A stretch of DNA of 64,000 nucleotides from Microbaculum marinum. Its GTDB lineage: Bacteria > Pseudomonadota > Alphaproteobacteria > Rhizobiales > Tepidamorphaceae. Where the stretch lies: assembly GCF_042646165.1 (NCBI RefSeq), contig NZ_JBHRTC010000018.1, one strand, 5' to 3'. Made by a program: the position numbers and the translations under genes. Below, piece by piece: positions 18,915 through 28,606 of this stretch (its first letter is position 1; each line of letters starts with the position of its first letter). The notes under the pieces were generated by a model, which was not told the origin of the DNA, did not search any database, and saw only the letters and a program-made list of their open reading frames with translations.

Positions 18915-20007
18915 CGAGCACCCCGCCGGTCAACGGTCCGGGCACGCCGGTGGTCGTAGGATAGGACAGCGGCAGGCCGCGGAGCGAGCGTACTGCGAGA
19001 TAGGCGAAGGCCTGCGCCTCGACATGGTCTCCCAACCAGCCGATATCCGTGCCGGTCGTCACCGGAGCGTCGACACGGGCAGCGAGCATTGCCAGGATCG
19101 TCGGATTGCGGGCGCCGCCTCCGACGACGATCCACTGGCGGACGGGTTCGGCGAACCACTCCGCAGATCGCGCCCCCGAAGCCGCGGTGAAGGCGGCGAG
19201 CGTCGCCGCCCCGTCCTCCACCCCGAGGCCCTCCAGCAGGGCGATATCGAAGTCGTTGCGATCGAGCGACTTCGGCGGCCTTGCGTCGAAATACGGGTTG
19301 CCCATCAGTCGGGCGAGGATCGCATTGTCGACGGTGCCCGCAGCGGCGAGCCGGCCGTCTTCGTCGAAGGACCTGCCGGCGGTCTTCTGCACCCAGTCGT
19401 CGAGCAGGGCGTTGCCCGGGCCGGTATCGAAAGCCATGGGATCACCGTCGCCGACCCATGTGACGTTGCCCACGCCGCCGAGATTGAGGATCGCAATCGG
19501 GGTCCGAAGCCCGGTCCGCGCCGCGAGCGCCTTGTGGAACACCGGCACGAAAGGAGCCCCCTGCCCCCCAGCCGCCACGTCGGCGGCGCGCAGGTCGTAG
19601 ACGACATCGATGCCGAGCCGGTCCGCTAGGCCCTGCCCGTCACCCAGCTGCACCGTGAGTTGCCGCTCCGGACGGTGCAGGATCGTCTGGCCGTGAAATC
19701 CGACGACGTCGACCGAAGCCGCTTCGATGCCGTTGTCGCGCAGGAACGTCTCGACCGCCTCGCCGTGCGCCTCCGTCACGACGCGCTCCGCTTCGCCGAT
19801 CACACCGCCGCGGCCGGTTCGATGGGTCATGCCACGGGCCTCGCTCACCGCAGCCGCAATCGTCTGTCGCTCCGCCGGCAGATAGGGTCTCGAACTGGTC
19901 GGGCCGAATGCCGTGATGTCCACGCCGTCGGTCTCGATCAGCGCCACGTCGACACCGTCCATCGAGGTGCCGCTCATCAATCCGACTGCGGTCAGCGCTT
20001 CCGTCAT
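18898..20007 (-). CDS. anmK: anhydro-N-acetylmuramic acid kinase
   Basis: 369 residues. It phosphorylates and opens 1,6-anhydro-MurNAc from cell-wall turnover, giving MurNAc-6-phosphate. The N-terminal phosphate-binding loop GLMSGTSMDGVDVAL is diagnostic, and ILNLGGVGNVTWV and AFDTGPGNALLDDWV are further family blocks. Divergent from tyrS, as in many alphaproteobacteria, with a 77-base region between the starts. Confidence 0.96.
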   Translation of the reverse strand: MTEALTAVGLMSGTSMDGVDVALIETDGVDITAFGPTSSRPYLPAERQTIAAAVSEARGMTHRTGRGGVIGEAERVVTEAHGEAVETFLRDNGIEAASVDVVGFHGQTILHRPERQLTVQLGDGQGLADRLGIDVVYDLRAADVAAGGQGAPFVPVFHKALAARTGLRTPIAILNLGGVGNVTWVGDGDPMAFDTGPGNALLDDWVQKTAGRSFDEDGRLAAAGTVDNAILARLMGNPYFDARPPKSLDRNDFDIALLEGLGVEDGAATLAAFTAASGARSAEWFAEPVRQWIVVGGGARNPTILAMLAARVDAPVTTGTDIGWLGDHVEAQAFAYLAVRSLRGLPLSYPTTTGVPGPLTGGVLVRAAR

Positions 20008-20084
20008 CGGGTCGCCTCTGTTAGACGATCCCGGCCGTCGCAGGCATCGTCGTTGTTTACTGGCAGCCGGGATAACCAGACGCC

Positions 20085-21338
20085 ATGAGTGGCTTCAAGT
20101 CCGATTTTCTCCGCATTCTCGACGAACGCGGCTTCATCCATCAGTGCTCCGACGCTGCAGACCTCGATCGCATGGCCTCCGAAGGCCGGATAACCGCCTA
20201 TGTCGGCTACGACTGCACCGGACCCTCGCTGCATGTCGGCCACCTGCTGTCGATCATGATGCTGCGCTGGTTCCAGAAGACCGGGCACAAGCCGATCACC
20301 CTGATGGGCGGCGGCACGACGCGCGTCGGGGATCCGTCGGGCAAGGACGAGACCCGGCGTCTGCTGACCTACGACCAGATCGAGGACAACAAGCAAAGCC
20401 TGAAGGAGGTCTTCTCCCGCTTTGTCGACTACGGAGAGAACGAAACCGGTGCGGTGATGCCGGACAACGCGGAGTGGCTGGCGCCGCTGAACTACATCGA
20501 CTTCCTGCGCGATGTCGGACGCCACTTCTCCGTCAACCGCATGCTGAGCTTCGATTCGGTGAAGATGCGACTCGACCGCGAGCACGAGCTCAGCTTCCTG
20601 GAATTCAACTACATGATCCTGCAGGCCTACGACTTCGTCGAGCTCAACCGGCGCTACGGCTGCGAGCTGCAGATGGGCGGCTCGGATCAGTGGGGCAACA
20701 TCATCAACGGCATCGATCTTGGCCGTCGCATGGGAACGGGCCAGCTCTACGCGCTGACCTGCCCGCTGCTGACCACCTCCTCCGGCGCCAAGATGGGCAA
20801 GACCGCCGCCGGCGCCGTCTGGTTGAAGTCCGACATGCTGAGCCCTTGGGACTACTGGCAGTTCTGGCGCAACACCGAGGACGGTGACGTGGGCCGGTTC
20901 CTGAAGCTGTTCACCGAACTGCCGCTTGGCGAGATCGCCCGCCTGGAAGCGCTCGGCGGTTCGGAAATCAACGAAGCCAAGAAAGTGCTCGCCAACGAGG
21001 CGACCGCATTGCTGCACGGCCGCGCGGCGGCCGAACAGGCGGCCGACACGGCGCGGCGCACGTTCGAAGAAGGCGCGCTCGCCGCGTCCCTGCCGACGGT
21101 CGAGATATCTGCCGCCGAAATCACCGAGGGAATTGGCGTTCTCGCCGCCTTCGTGGCCGGAGGGCTTGCGGCATCCAATGGTGAAGTCCGCCGCGCCGTA
21201 GCCAACAATGCGATCCGCGTGAACGACCGGCCGGTCACCGATCCCGCCGCGACGCTCGGCGCCGCCGATGTCGGGCCCGAGGGCGTGATCAAGCTTTCGT
21301 TCGGCCGCAAGAAGCACGTCCTCTTGCGGCCCGTATAG
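20085..21338 (+). CDS. tyrS: tyrosyl-tRNA synthetase
   Basis: 417 residues. Class I synthetase that charges tRNA-Tyr. The HIGH-type motif is HVGH, the tyrosine pocket shows YVGYDCTGPS and QMGGSDQWGN, and the KMSKS-type loop is KMGKT. A C-terminal S4-like RNA-binding domain (about 350-417) completes the normal bacterial architecture. It converges with the large AsmA-like gene 9 bases away. Confidence 0.97.
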   Translation: MSGFKSDFLRILDERGFIHQCSDAADLDRMASEGRITAYVGYDCTGPSLHVGHLLSIMMLRWFQKTGHKPITLMGGGTTRVGDPSGKDETRRLLTYDQIEDNKQSLKEVFSRFVDYGENETGAVMPDNAEWLAPLNYIDFLRDVGRHFSVNRMLSFDSVKMRLDREHELSFLEFNYMILQAYDFVELNRRYGCELQMGGSDQWGNIINGIDLGRRMGTGQLYALTCPLLTTSSGAKMGKTAAGAVWLKSDMLSPWDYWQFWRNTEDGDVGRFLKLFTELPLGEIARLEALGGSEINEAKKVLANEATALLHGRAAAEQAADTARRTFEEGALAASLPTVEISAAEITEGIGVLAAFVAGGLAASNGEVRRAVANNAIRVNDRPVTDPAATLGAADVGPEGVIKLSFGRKKHVLLRPV

Positions 21339-21347
21339 GCTCGCCGT

Positions 21348-24300
21348 TCAGCGTATCGGACTTGCGGGGTCGAGGACCGGCGCGCGATTGCCGGGCGTGT
21401 ACGCCTTGGGATTGTCCATGCCGAGGATGTATCGGAACACGCCAGGCGCCACCACGGAGATCGGATTGATCGTCAGGACCGGCGATTTCGTGGAGCCCGA
21501 CAGCGAGTAGGTGATGCCGAGCAGCCCCTCGTTCTTCTTGCCGCCGAGCAGCGGACCAAGAAACAGCGGCAACTGCCCGAAGAGATTGTTCAGCGCATAG
21601 AGCGGCACGTAGGTGCCGTGCAGGGCGATCCGCCCGGACTCGAAATCGATGGTGCCCTCGACGGTCGCGCCGACCGCGAGACCGCGCAGCACGCCGTTGC
21701 TGACCCGCATTCCCTGCTTGTCGTGCTCGAAGTCGGCGGTCAGCCGGTCGAAGCCGACATCGGTGGCATTGACCCGTTGCGGGACGCCGGGTGACGGGCT
21801 GGTCCGCGATGAGGGAGCCGCGGCGGCCTTTTGCTCGCCGTCCTCTATGAGCCGGGCCAGCGACGGATCGCCGGCGATCCGGAAGTGATTGATGTCGATC
21901 GAGCCCGCAAGCGGCGCCGCGGCTCCTCGACGCGAGGCGGTCAGTTGCAGTTCACCGCCGCGCAGATGGGGATAGTAGCCAGTCCATGCGAGAACGCCGC
22001 CGGCATCGGACGATTTGATCGACAGGTCGGCGTTGTCGCCGTCGTCGGAGTATCGCACGGTCACCGGCACCGAACTCGCGGTCATGGCGCTGACGTCGAC
22101 GCGCCGCGTCGCGTTCCCGACCCGTGTCATCGCACCCTGCAGCCCGGACAGCGTCGCTCCCCCCACGCCGATCGCCTTGTCCACGTCGATCGCGATCCGC
22201 ATCTCCGCGCCGTCTGCGTCTGAATCCGCTTCTGCAACATCGGAGGCATTTGCCAGTACGTCCCGCAGGTCCAGTGACTTTCCCTCGAGTGTGAAGCTGC
22301 GAACGCCCGATTCGGTACGGCCGGAAACGGAAACGTCGGTACCGCGCGGCGTGCGCAGGACCGGAAGCGAGAGGCTGATCAGCGTGCCGCCCTTGCCGAA
22401 TTCCGCCGATCCCTCGACGCGCATCGATTCCGACACCACCTTCAGTTCACTCAGCGTCGTGGCGCCGCCCGATTGGGTGAGCTGGAAATTGGCCTTGGCG
22501 GATTCGCCTGCCGGTTTCTCGAGGCCGAGCGCCGGGAACGAGATGGTCGCATCCGTCAGATCGGTTTCGATCGACTGCGTCGTCCCGTCGGCGGTCGCCT
22601 TGACGTCGGACACCGTCGCGACGATCGGCCCGCTCAGGATCGAATCGAGCGGCATTCCCAACCGCTCGCGCGCTTCCTCGTCGAGCGTCATGGTCATCGA
22701 CCTGGCACCCGGCTCTCCGGACGCATCGATGGAATCTTCCATGAAGATGTCGGCGCGAACGCCCTCCACCAGGGCATCGCCGTCGATCGTGACGCGTCCG
22801 TCGGCGACCACGACGTCGATGTCGCCATCCTCGATCTGCCGGGCGCCGGCGAATTCCTCCGCGCCGAAGTTGTCGATGTCGCCATCTGCGGAGAGCGTGA
22901 CGTCGGAAAACCGCAACCCTTCGATCAACGGCATTTCAAGACGAAACGTGACTTCGCCTTCGCCCTGGAATCCTTCGATGTCCATGTTGCGGCGCTTTGC
23001 GAGTTCGACCGGGGGATAGTCCAGCAGGCGGAGGATGTCGGATACGCTGCCCTGCAGATCGACGTCGAAGATGCCGGTGGACGGCTTCGCCGGGATGTCG
23101 GGGATGAAGAAACGCGCGTCGGTGACGTCGATCGAGCGGTTGTCGGGAAGGTCGATGCGGGCCGGCCCGAGCGGGCGGGCGAGAAATTCCAGCGCGTCCA
23201 CGCTGCCTTCGAGATCGACATCGCGCACCGGCGGCATCTGCTTGAGAAACCGTAGGACCGCGTCGTCGATCTTGAAGTCGATCCTGAACGACTCGCGCGG
23301 CAGCGGCACCTTGCGGATCGCTGCGGCGATGTCGCCTGGCGCAATGTCGACGTTGACGCGTCCTTCGACGATGTCGCCATCAAGGGCGTTCTTTACGAAC
23401 CAGCGGCGCGCCTTGTCGGCCAGGAACGGCGGCCAGACCCTTTTCAGCGAGTCCACAGATGTCGGCGTCAGCGTGCCCGCCAGCTTGACGCCCGGAGACT
23501 CCCCTTCGCCGCCGACGAAACCGACGAATGAGCCCGCGGTTCCTGCACCGACCAGGTCCAGCCTGGAGATGTGCAGAAACTTCTGCTTGGTAACGAAGAA
23601 GGCTTCAAGCGTCGCCGAATCGTAACTGGCCGGAACCCCCGTATCGGGATCGTCAAGTACGATGTCTCGGAACTCGAGCCTGAGCGGCAACGTCCCGTAG
23701 CTGAAATCCCCACGGCTCGGGACCGCGATCTGGCCGCTGACGGTTCCCCGGCTGTTGCCGACCAGTATCCGGGACGGCCGGATGTCGACCACACCGGTCG
23801 CGTAGTTCCAGTCGAAGGCGATGTCCACCTCGTCGACCAGGCGGCGGACGTCGCCCATGCCGAAAAAGCCCGCGCCGATTGCCAGATCGGCGGACAACTG
23901 ATCGAACTGTCCGTCCGGGGCGATATTGGACCGAAACGACCCGGAGATCGGCCCCGTCACCACGATTTGCGTTGCGCCGGGCATTAGTGGCGTCAGATCG
24001 GTGGCGGACAGGTTGGCAAACTCGCCATTCAGTTCGAAATGCCCCGATTCGCGCCGCAGTTCACCTTCCAGAGCGGGCGAGCCCGCTTCCCGGCCGATCG
24101 CCGCATTGAAGGCCACGACGCCGGCGGCATCGCCGCGGTAGAGACCAACGTCGACGTTCTTGACCGTCCCCGACGTGCCGTCCGCATGATCGATCCTGAC
24201 CTTCGCGTCGCGCGCTCCGAGCGAGTGCAGCCCTCGTCCCCCGGCTTCCCCCGGCTCGTCGAGCAGCGCGAAAAGCACGGCGAATGCCGCCACCGGATTG

Positions 24301-24863
24301 ACCCGCCGGGCCCCCGGGTCCGGATCCCTGTATGGTTCTTCCGGGTCGCCGGCTTCCAGGTGCAGACGCCCCCCCTCGTCGACGAGACGTATGGACGGCT
24401 CGATGAGCCACACGCTCCGTGGCGCGAAATTGCCGACGAACAGGCCGCCTGCCGACAATCCGATGGCCGCACGCGGCGCGGCGAAGACACGCGCTCCATC
24501 CGGGCCCGTGACCGATATGTCGCGCAGCCGGAGCAGCACGTCGCCAGTTTCGGTGTCCCTCTCGATGACCGTATCGGAAATCCGTGCGGTGAACTCCGGG
24601 GGCAACTGCCGCTGCACGGCCTCGACGATGCGCGGCGTCAGGAAACTGACCGAAAGGGGCCCCTGCGACAGCCGGAACACCAGCGCACCGAGCGCGACGA
24701 TGACGACGACTGCCAGGACGCCCAGACCCGTGGCGACGCGCATCCACATGCGCCGCTTCGCCGCAAGGCGGCGAAGCCGCCCGCGCAGCGGACCCAGCCC
24801 ACCTGCGGCCAGGCGGGACAATGTCCTGCGCGGTCGAAGGGAGTGAGTCGGATCTGACGTCAT
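21348..24863 (-). CDS. giant AsmA/YhdP-like envelope protein (DUF3971 type)
   Basis: 1171 residues. A cytoplasmic Arg-rich N-terminus is followed by one membrane segment (about 43-64), then a very long beta-rich periplasmic region. The C-terminal part (VPLYALNNLFGQLPLFLGPL, then GLLGITYSLSGS and PISVVAPGVFRYILG) is the AsmA-type end. The family forms bridge-like proteins thought to carry phospholipid between the membranes. Length and layout suit YhdP-like members. Divergent from bcp across 239 bases, in which I see no other feature. Confidence 0.85.
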   Translation of the reverse strand: MTSDPTHSLRPRRTLSRLAAGGLGPLRGRLRRLAAKRRMWMRVATGLGVLAVVVIVALGALVFRLSQGPLSVSFLTPRIVEAVQRQLPPEFTARISDTVIERDTETGDVLLRLRDISVTGPDGARVFAAPRAAIGLSAGGLFVGNFAPRSVWLIEPSIRLVDEGGRLHLEAGDPEEPYRDPDPGARRVNPVAAFAVLFALLDEPGEAGGRGLHSLGARDAKVRIDHADGTSGTVKNVDVGLYRGDAAGVVAFNAAIGREAGSPALEGELRRESGHFELNGEFANLSATDLTPLMPGATQIVVTGPISGSFRSNIAPDGQFDQLSADLAIGAGFFGMGDVRRLVDEVDIAFDWNYATGVVDIRPSRILVGNSRGTVSGQIAVPSRGDFSYGTLPLRLEFRDIVLDDPDTGVPASYDSATLEAFFVTKQKFLHISRLDLVGAGTAGSFVGFVGGEGESPGVKLAGTLTPTSVDSLKRVWPPFLADKARRWFVKNALDGDIVEGRVNVDIAPGDIAAAIRKVPLPRESFRIDFKIDDAVLRFLKQMPPVRDVDLEGSVDALEFLARPLGPARIDLPDNRSIDVTDARFFIPDIPAKPSTGIFDVDLQGSVSDILRLLDYPPVELAKRRNMDIEGFQGEGEVTFRLEMPLIEGLRFSDVTLSADGDIDNFGAEEFAGARQIEDGDIDVVVADGRVTIDGDALVEGVRADIFMEDSIDASGEPGARSMTMTLDEEARERLGMPLDSILSGPIVATVSDVKATADGTTQSIETDLTDATISFPALGLEKPAGESAKANFQLTQSGGATTLSELKVVSESMRVEGSAEFGKGGTLISLSLPVLRTPRGTDVSVSGRTESGVRSFTLEGKSLDLRDVLANASDVAEADSDADGAEMRIAIDVDKAIGVGGATLSGLQGAMTRVGNATRRVDVSAMTASSVPVTVRYSDDGDNADLSIKSSDAGGVLAWTGYYPHLRGGELQLTASRRGAAAPLAGSIDINHFRIAGDPSLARLIEDGEQKAAAAPSSRTSPSPGVPQRVNATDVGFDRLTADFEHDKQGMRVSNGVLRGLAVGATVEGTIDFESGRIALHGTYVPLYALNNLFGQLPLFLGPLLGGKKNEGLLGITYSLSGSTKSPVLTINPISVVAPGVFRYILGMDNPKAYTPGNRAPVLDPASPIR

Positions 24864-25102
24864 CGGCCGTGTATTGTCTCAGGTTCGGGAATCGTCGACG
24901 TCCGTCGGCAGGTCCGTCGCTGCAGCCCGAGTGAGGATTGCCGAGTGAACACTACCGCACCTGCGGGCCGGGCGACATGCCGCCTGCAGGTGGTACCGCG
25001 GGATGGCAGTGAGTAGCCCGACGCCCGAACCCCTGTATGTACGTTTCATGCAACTCGAATCTCGACGAAAGAAAGGCAGATTATGACACAGGGTCGTGAA
25101 TC

Positions 25103-25579
25103 ATGAGTGAGGAGATCTGTGAAGGCAGCGCGGCGCCGGACTTCGATCTGCCGACGGACGGCGGCGGCAAATTGTGCTTGTCTGATCTGCGCGGACACGC
25201 AGTCGTCCTTTACTTTTACCCGAAGGACGACACCACCGGCTGCACGCGCGAGGCGATCGACTTCTCAAGGCTGAAGGACGATTTCGAGAAGGCCGGCGCC
25301 GTCGTGGTGGGAGTGTCACCGGATTCCCCCGTCCGGCACGACCGGTTCCGCGCCAAGCACGGCCTGTCGGTGATGCTCGCCTCCGACGAGACGAAGGACG
25401 TGCTGCAGGCCTATGGCGTGTGGAAGGAAAAGAGCATGTACGGGCGCAAGTTCATGGGCGTCGAGCGCTCCACCTTCCTCATCGACAACGCGGGAACGGT
25501 GCGCCAAGTATGGAGAAAGGTTAAGGTTTCGGGGCATGCAGAGGCGGTCCTAAGAGTCGCCCAATCGCTTGGTTCATGA
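25103..25579 (+). CDS. bcp: thioredoxin-dependent peroxiredoxin Bcp, with an element-encoded C-terminus
   Basis: 158 residues. It reduces hydroperoxides; the peroxidatic Cys is C47 in TTGCTREA, and there is no Cys five residues on, so it is not the E. coli atypical 2-Cys form. From codon 112 (25436) the sequence is matched by a second copy at 42802-42939. Because a mobile element begins inside this stretch, the last part of the gene is inferred to be element DNA that restores the reading frame; the native end is the right-hand copy. The final residues (GHAEAVLRVAQSLGS) differ from the native end. The enzyme is likely still active. Confidence 0.93.
   Translation: MSEEICEGSAAPDFDLPTDGGGKLCLSDLRGHAVVLYFYPKDDTTGCTREAIDFSRLKDDFEKAGAVVVGVSPDSPVRHDRFRAKHGLSVMLASDETKDVLQAYGVWKEKSMYGRKFMGVERSTFLIDNAGTVRQVWRKVKVSGHAEAVLRVAQSLGS
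25436..25500 (+). repeat. attL region (core duplication, left copy)
   Basis: This stretch aligns without gaps to 42802-42866 with 6 mismatches. The longest identical runs are 15 bases (GTTCATGGGCGTCGA and ACCTTCCTCATCGAC). Similarity stops sharply upstream and fades downstream. The crossover lies in one of the identical runs. Confidence 0.85.
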
Positions 25580-25621
25580 GTGCTGTTTCACCGATTTATC
25601 GGAAAATAATCGGAATGAAAA

Positions 25622-25649
25622 AACCCCGACGCCGTGAAGCGCCGGGGTT
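25622..25649 (-). terminator. intrinsic terminator of the leftmost element operon
   Basis: On the minus strand a hairpin with arms AACCCCGGCGC and GCGTCGGGGTT (one bulge) is followed by TTTTTT. It lies downstream of the four-gene minus operon ending at 25756, and it also faces the end of bcp. Confidence 0.8.
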
Positions 25650-25755
25650 GGGTGCCGCCGAGATGCCCCTGCGGCCGGGCTTGGGGGATCGACCGCAGGG
25701 GCCGCGCGCCACTTCGCGGGTAAGCGCGCGCCTTCATCCATCATAGCGATTCGGG

Positions 25756-25965
25756 TCATTCCGTGGCGGCATTCGTCTCTCTCAACCACGGGCCAATCGC
25801 TTCCGCCGTCGTGGCGCACCCGATCCCCAGCCGAATCGCGGGGCCGATCGACTTCACTCGCCAATCTCTAGGCCCGTAGGTCTGACAGACCAGCAGCGAG
25901 GCTCCCAATAGGCGATTGCCGGCCCTCAGGAGCCCGCAGGCGAGCATGGTCCGGATCAGGCGCAT
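25756..25965 (-). CDS. small element protein, unknown function
   Basis: 69 residues from ATG 25965. A hydrophobic N-terminal third (MRLIRTMLACGLLRAGNRLL) could be a membrane anchor or signal. Its start overlaps the end of the upstream gene by ten bases, so it is probably translated by coupling. It is the last gene of the operon 25756-27213 and is followed by a terminator. No family recognised. Confidence 0.5.
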   Translation of the reverse strand: MRLIRTMLACGLLRAGNRLLGASLLVCQTYGPRDWRVKSIGPAIRLGIGCATTAEAIGPWLRETNAATE

Positions 25966-26198
25966 AATAGCTTCGCCTCTGCCTTTTCGGCGCGCTCCAG
26001 CGTATCGTGAAGCTCGCTGAGGCTGCATTTCAGCATCCCCAGCACGAGGCAGACCGAACTGATCTGCTGTGTGGCCCCGTCCGGCAGGTCGCACCGGTTC
26101 TCGAATTGAGAAAGCGCGGTCCGGCAGACGTCCACCATGGCCATGGTCTCGTAACTGAGTTCGATATCGGGAGGAGTGATCAGCGGGTAGCGGTTCAT
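25956..26198 (-). CDS. small element protein, unknown function
   Basis: 80 residues beginning MNRYPLITPPDIELSYETMA; helical, with a charged C-terminal helix (TLERAEKAEAKLLCA). The ATG overlaps the stop of the upstream gene in an ATGA, so the operon is translationally coupled. No family recognised. Confidence 0.6.
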   Translation of the reverse strand: MNRYPLITPPDIELSYETMAMVDVCRTALSQFENRCDLPDGATQQISSVCLVLGMLKCSLSELHDTLERAEKAEAKLLCA

Positions 26199-26434
26199 TT
26201 CCTGTCCCCCATGTGTGTGACGATGTCGTCGTTCTCGGCGGGGTGGATCTCGCCGGACAACATTGCGAGTGCTTCGCCGATTTCCTCGGCAAGACAGATC
26301 ATCGGCGAGACCTCGCTGAAAGTTCGCGAGTTGTGACCATGCCCCGCGATTGCTAACGCCAGAACTCGGGCGCGATCGACAAGGTCATCAAGCCGTTCGG
26401 CGGTGTGCAGTGTGTCGAGGGTCGAATTCGTCAT
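26195..26434 (-). CDS. small element protein, unknown function
   Basis: 79 residues, helical and acidic, with no signal peptide. Start and stop overlap both neighbours by four bases (ATGA). The segment HTAERLDDLVDRARVLALAI suggests a short coiled helix. No family recognised; the tidy coupling is the main support that it is a gene. Confidence 0.6.
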   Translation of the reverse strand: MTNSTLDTLHTAERLDDLVDRARVLALAIAGHGHNSRTFSEVSPMICLAEEIGEALAMLSGEIHPAENDDIVTHMGDRK

Positions 26435-27213
26435 GACGCCCCCCCGAACATCGCGTGCATGTCGCGCAGAGTACTTTCGGCGATATCTTGGTCGGCCAGA
26501 CTGTCGGTCTCCATCCGCTTTATTACGAAGACCACCTTGGCCATGATGCCGGGCAGTGTCTTCGCGGGGGTATTGGCAATCTGATCTTCTATTTCAGCCC
26601 GCCTGTCGCAAAGTCGGTCCCACTCGCGGCCAAGTTCGTCGCAGCGGGCTTGCAAGGGGTGCGGTGTCTGATCCCAGCACGCGAACGCTGCCACCAGTTC
26701 ATCGGCGCGAGCCTGCGCCTCCGGCCACGGCTCTTGCACGAGCTCGACCAGATATCCGGGATTGGTAAGGGCGGTCACTGGCTCGACATCGTGTCGGATC
26801 GCCATCGGCGCTTCGGGGTGACTTTGATTGTTGCGAACCAGTGTGCGCGCCCTACGGCGCGGCCCACGCAAACGCTCGACATCCTTCTCAGTGTAATGCC
26901 CACGAAAGCGGGCTCCGGCGCTGTGATCGTCCAGGCACAAACTGGCGTCGCCGTCACGCCACCGCAAAGCATCGGGCATGACGGCTGCATCCGCGTGGAT
27001 CTGCTGCACCAATGCGTCCTCGGCTTCGCCGACCTGATCGGCCTTCGCTCCTATCTCCCGCCACTTGTTGAACAGATCGAAAAGGGCCGCATCGTCGCCG
27101 ACTGATGCGACGGCGGGAAGTGCGGCGGGTGCGGGAGTCGGGACAGCTACAAGCGCCACAGGCGCGGCTGCAAGGCCCGTGACGGCGGCACGGCGGGTCA
27201 TTGAAGTAGACAT
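26431..27213 (-). CDS. exported helical element protein, unknown function
   Basis: 260 residues from ATG 27213, with a strong ribosome site GGAGGAAAG upstream. The N-terminus MSTSMTRRAAVTGLAAAP looks like a twin-arginine signal, cleaved near PAPA. The rest is helical and charged (FNKWREIGAKADQVGEAEDA and a later coiled region 190-225). Proteins of this kind are frequent in rhizobial prophages but have no assigned role. First gene of a four-gene coupled operon. Confidence 0.7.
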   Translation of the reverse strand: MSTSMTRRAAVTGLAAAPVALVAVPTPAPAALPAVASVGDDAALFDLFNKWREIGAKADQVGEAEDALVQQIHADAAVMPDALRWRDGDASLCLDDHSAGARFRGHYTEKDVERLRGPRRRARTLVRNNQSHPEAPMAIRHDVEPVTALTNPGYLVELVQEPWPEAQARADELVAAFACWDQTPHPLQARCDELGREWDRLCDRRAEIEDQIANTPAKTLPGIMAKVVFVIKRMETDSLADQDIAESTLRDMHAMFGGAS

Positions 27214-27409
27214 GCGTCTTTCCTCCAGGTTGATGCCGGAGGGACTCGCGCCGCGTCGTGTTTTTGGTATTGATGGATTCGGTCATCGATCGCCCTCATC
27301 CGGCGTTTCGGTGGCAAGTGCCGGTCGGGAGCGCCAACTCCCGATCGGTGCGCTTATCGTGCGCCTCACGACCGATGATTGCAAGCGTCGGATTTGCTCG
27401 GAGATTTCA

Positions 27410-27628
27410 ATGGCTGATCAATCGCACAAAAATGCATTGGAAGCTTGGAGCCTAGCGGCGACCGAGCACAAGCGTGCGATCGAGGCACTTCTCAATCAGG
27501 CACGTGCGGATGGGAGGTTGGAAATAACGGCGGAAACCGAAGAGTACGCCCGCCGCGCGGAGGAAGCTGGAAGGAAGGCTAAGGCCGCCTGGGAGCGCTT
27601 GCGAGCGACCTCTGCCGACCCCGACTGA
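27410..27628 (+). CDS. small helical element protein, unknown function
   Basis: 72 residues from ATG 27410 with GGAG seven bases upstream. Highly helical and charged (ITAETEEYARRAEEAGRKAK), no Cys, no signal. Divergent from the exported protein gene at 27213, with a 196-base promoter region between them. A longer in-frame extension back to 27065 overlaps that gene and is not credible. Confidence 0.6.
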   Translation: MADQSHKNALEAWSLAATEHKRAIEALLNQARADGRLEITAETEEYARRAEEAGRKAKAAWERLRATSADPD

Positions 27629-27746
27629 CCCCCCGTCCTCAATTCGCAGAAACGCGCAACTCCGGCCTTTGCCGGCGCGGTGCGCCGTCGGAAGCGGTTT
27701 CGGCTGCAACAGCACTCGTCTACCTGTGGCCCGCCGGAACGGGCAG

Positions 27747-27780
27747 GCCGGAATTGTCGCAGCTTGGCGACAATTCCGGC
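27747..27780. repeat. perfect 14-bp inverted repeat, probable two-way terminator hairpin
   Basis: GCCGGAATTGTCGC at 27747-27760 and its exact complement at 27767-27780 flank a 6-base loop. It lies between the converging genes 27410-27628 and 27796-28104. No T-run follows on either strand, so a terminator role is inferred from position. Confidence 0.6.
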
Positions 27781-27795
27781 TTCAGTCGCGTCAAC

Positions 27796-28104
27796 TCATT
27801 GCTTGGCCTGTCCCGGAACGACCGCCTTCTTGGATGTGATCACCCCGGGCGTTGTGGGCGCAGGAAGTTCCAAGAATTCCTTGGCTGGCACTTTGCTGAT
27901 CTCCCCCGCGAGGGCTGCCGTGGTGCATGTCGTTCCAGAAGTGTTGATAGAGTCTCCGGCCTTACACCAGCATGCGTAAGAAGTGCTGCCCGCATAAGTC
28001 CTGTATCCGCAGGTGGATGCGTAAGTTTCTGCTATCGCAACGCCCGTAAAGGCGCCCGATATCGCGATGGCTGATGCAATCAACGTAAACATTTTCTTCG
28101 ACAT
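27796..28104 (-). CDS. small secreted Cys-containing element protein
   Basis: 102 residues from ATG 28104, preceded by AAAGGAG. Signal peptide 1-25 (cleaved after IAIA or near AEA). The mature part has four Cys in about 40 residues (STCGY, YACWC, TTCTT), so disulfides are likely. No family recognised. The 262 bases upstream (28105-28366) must hold its promoter; I see no further feature there. Confidence 0.65.
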   Translation of the reverse strand: MSKKMFTLIASAIAISGAFTGVAIAETYASTCGYRTYAGSTSYACWCKAGDSINTSGTTCTTAALAGEISKVPAKEFLELPAPTTPGVITSKKAVVPGQAKQ

Positions 28105-28366
28105 GTCTTTCTCCTTTGACCGATCAGGCTCCTCCTAAAGCAGGCGGCTCAATCCTGATAACGGACATTCTATGGTGAGGAAGTGAACGGCCCCTGATAC
28201 TTACGTTCATCTATAGTTCACCGCCAATCTTACATCTATGGAATTCGCACGCGGTCCTGGGATCGAAGGGGGCATGTCTGAACCGGCAGGCACTGGTTTG
28301 CAGCGATTCCGGAGGCACTACCCGATCAATTCCACAAGGCACGCCGGCAGCGCTTCCGGCGCAGGC

Positions 28367-28606
28367 CTACCGATCCATCCACCGGCTCTTGACCGCGCCG
28401 GGCTTCCCGATCCCGGCTTCAAGGCGGCGCTGCTCGGCTTCCTTGCGGTCCCGTTCGGCCTCGTGGTCGACTGGCGGAGCCTTCAGGGCGCGGCGGACGG
28501 TACGCTGGGAAAGGCCGGTCTGCTCGGCAATCTTCGTGGCGATGCCTTTGTTGCCGCGCCCCGGACCAGCTTGGCCCGGCTGCCCCGCCTCATCAAAACG
28601 GGACAA
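28367..28606 (-). pseudogene. helix-turn-helix protein, possibly a ParB-like remnant
   Basis: 79 residues from a TTG at 28606, the only start available after an in-frame TAA. The segment IATKIAEQTGLSQRTVRRAL is a clear helix-turn-helix of the kind in the middle of ParB-like phage proteins. The frame upstream of the TAA continues with similar charged residues, which suggests that the N-terminal part of a longer gene has decayed. It may equally be a short intact regulator. Confidence 0.4.
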
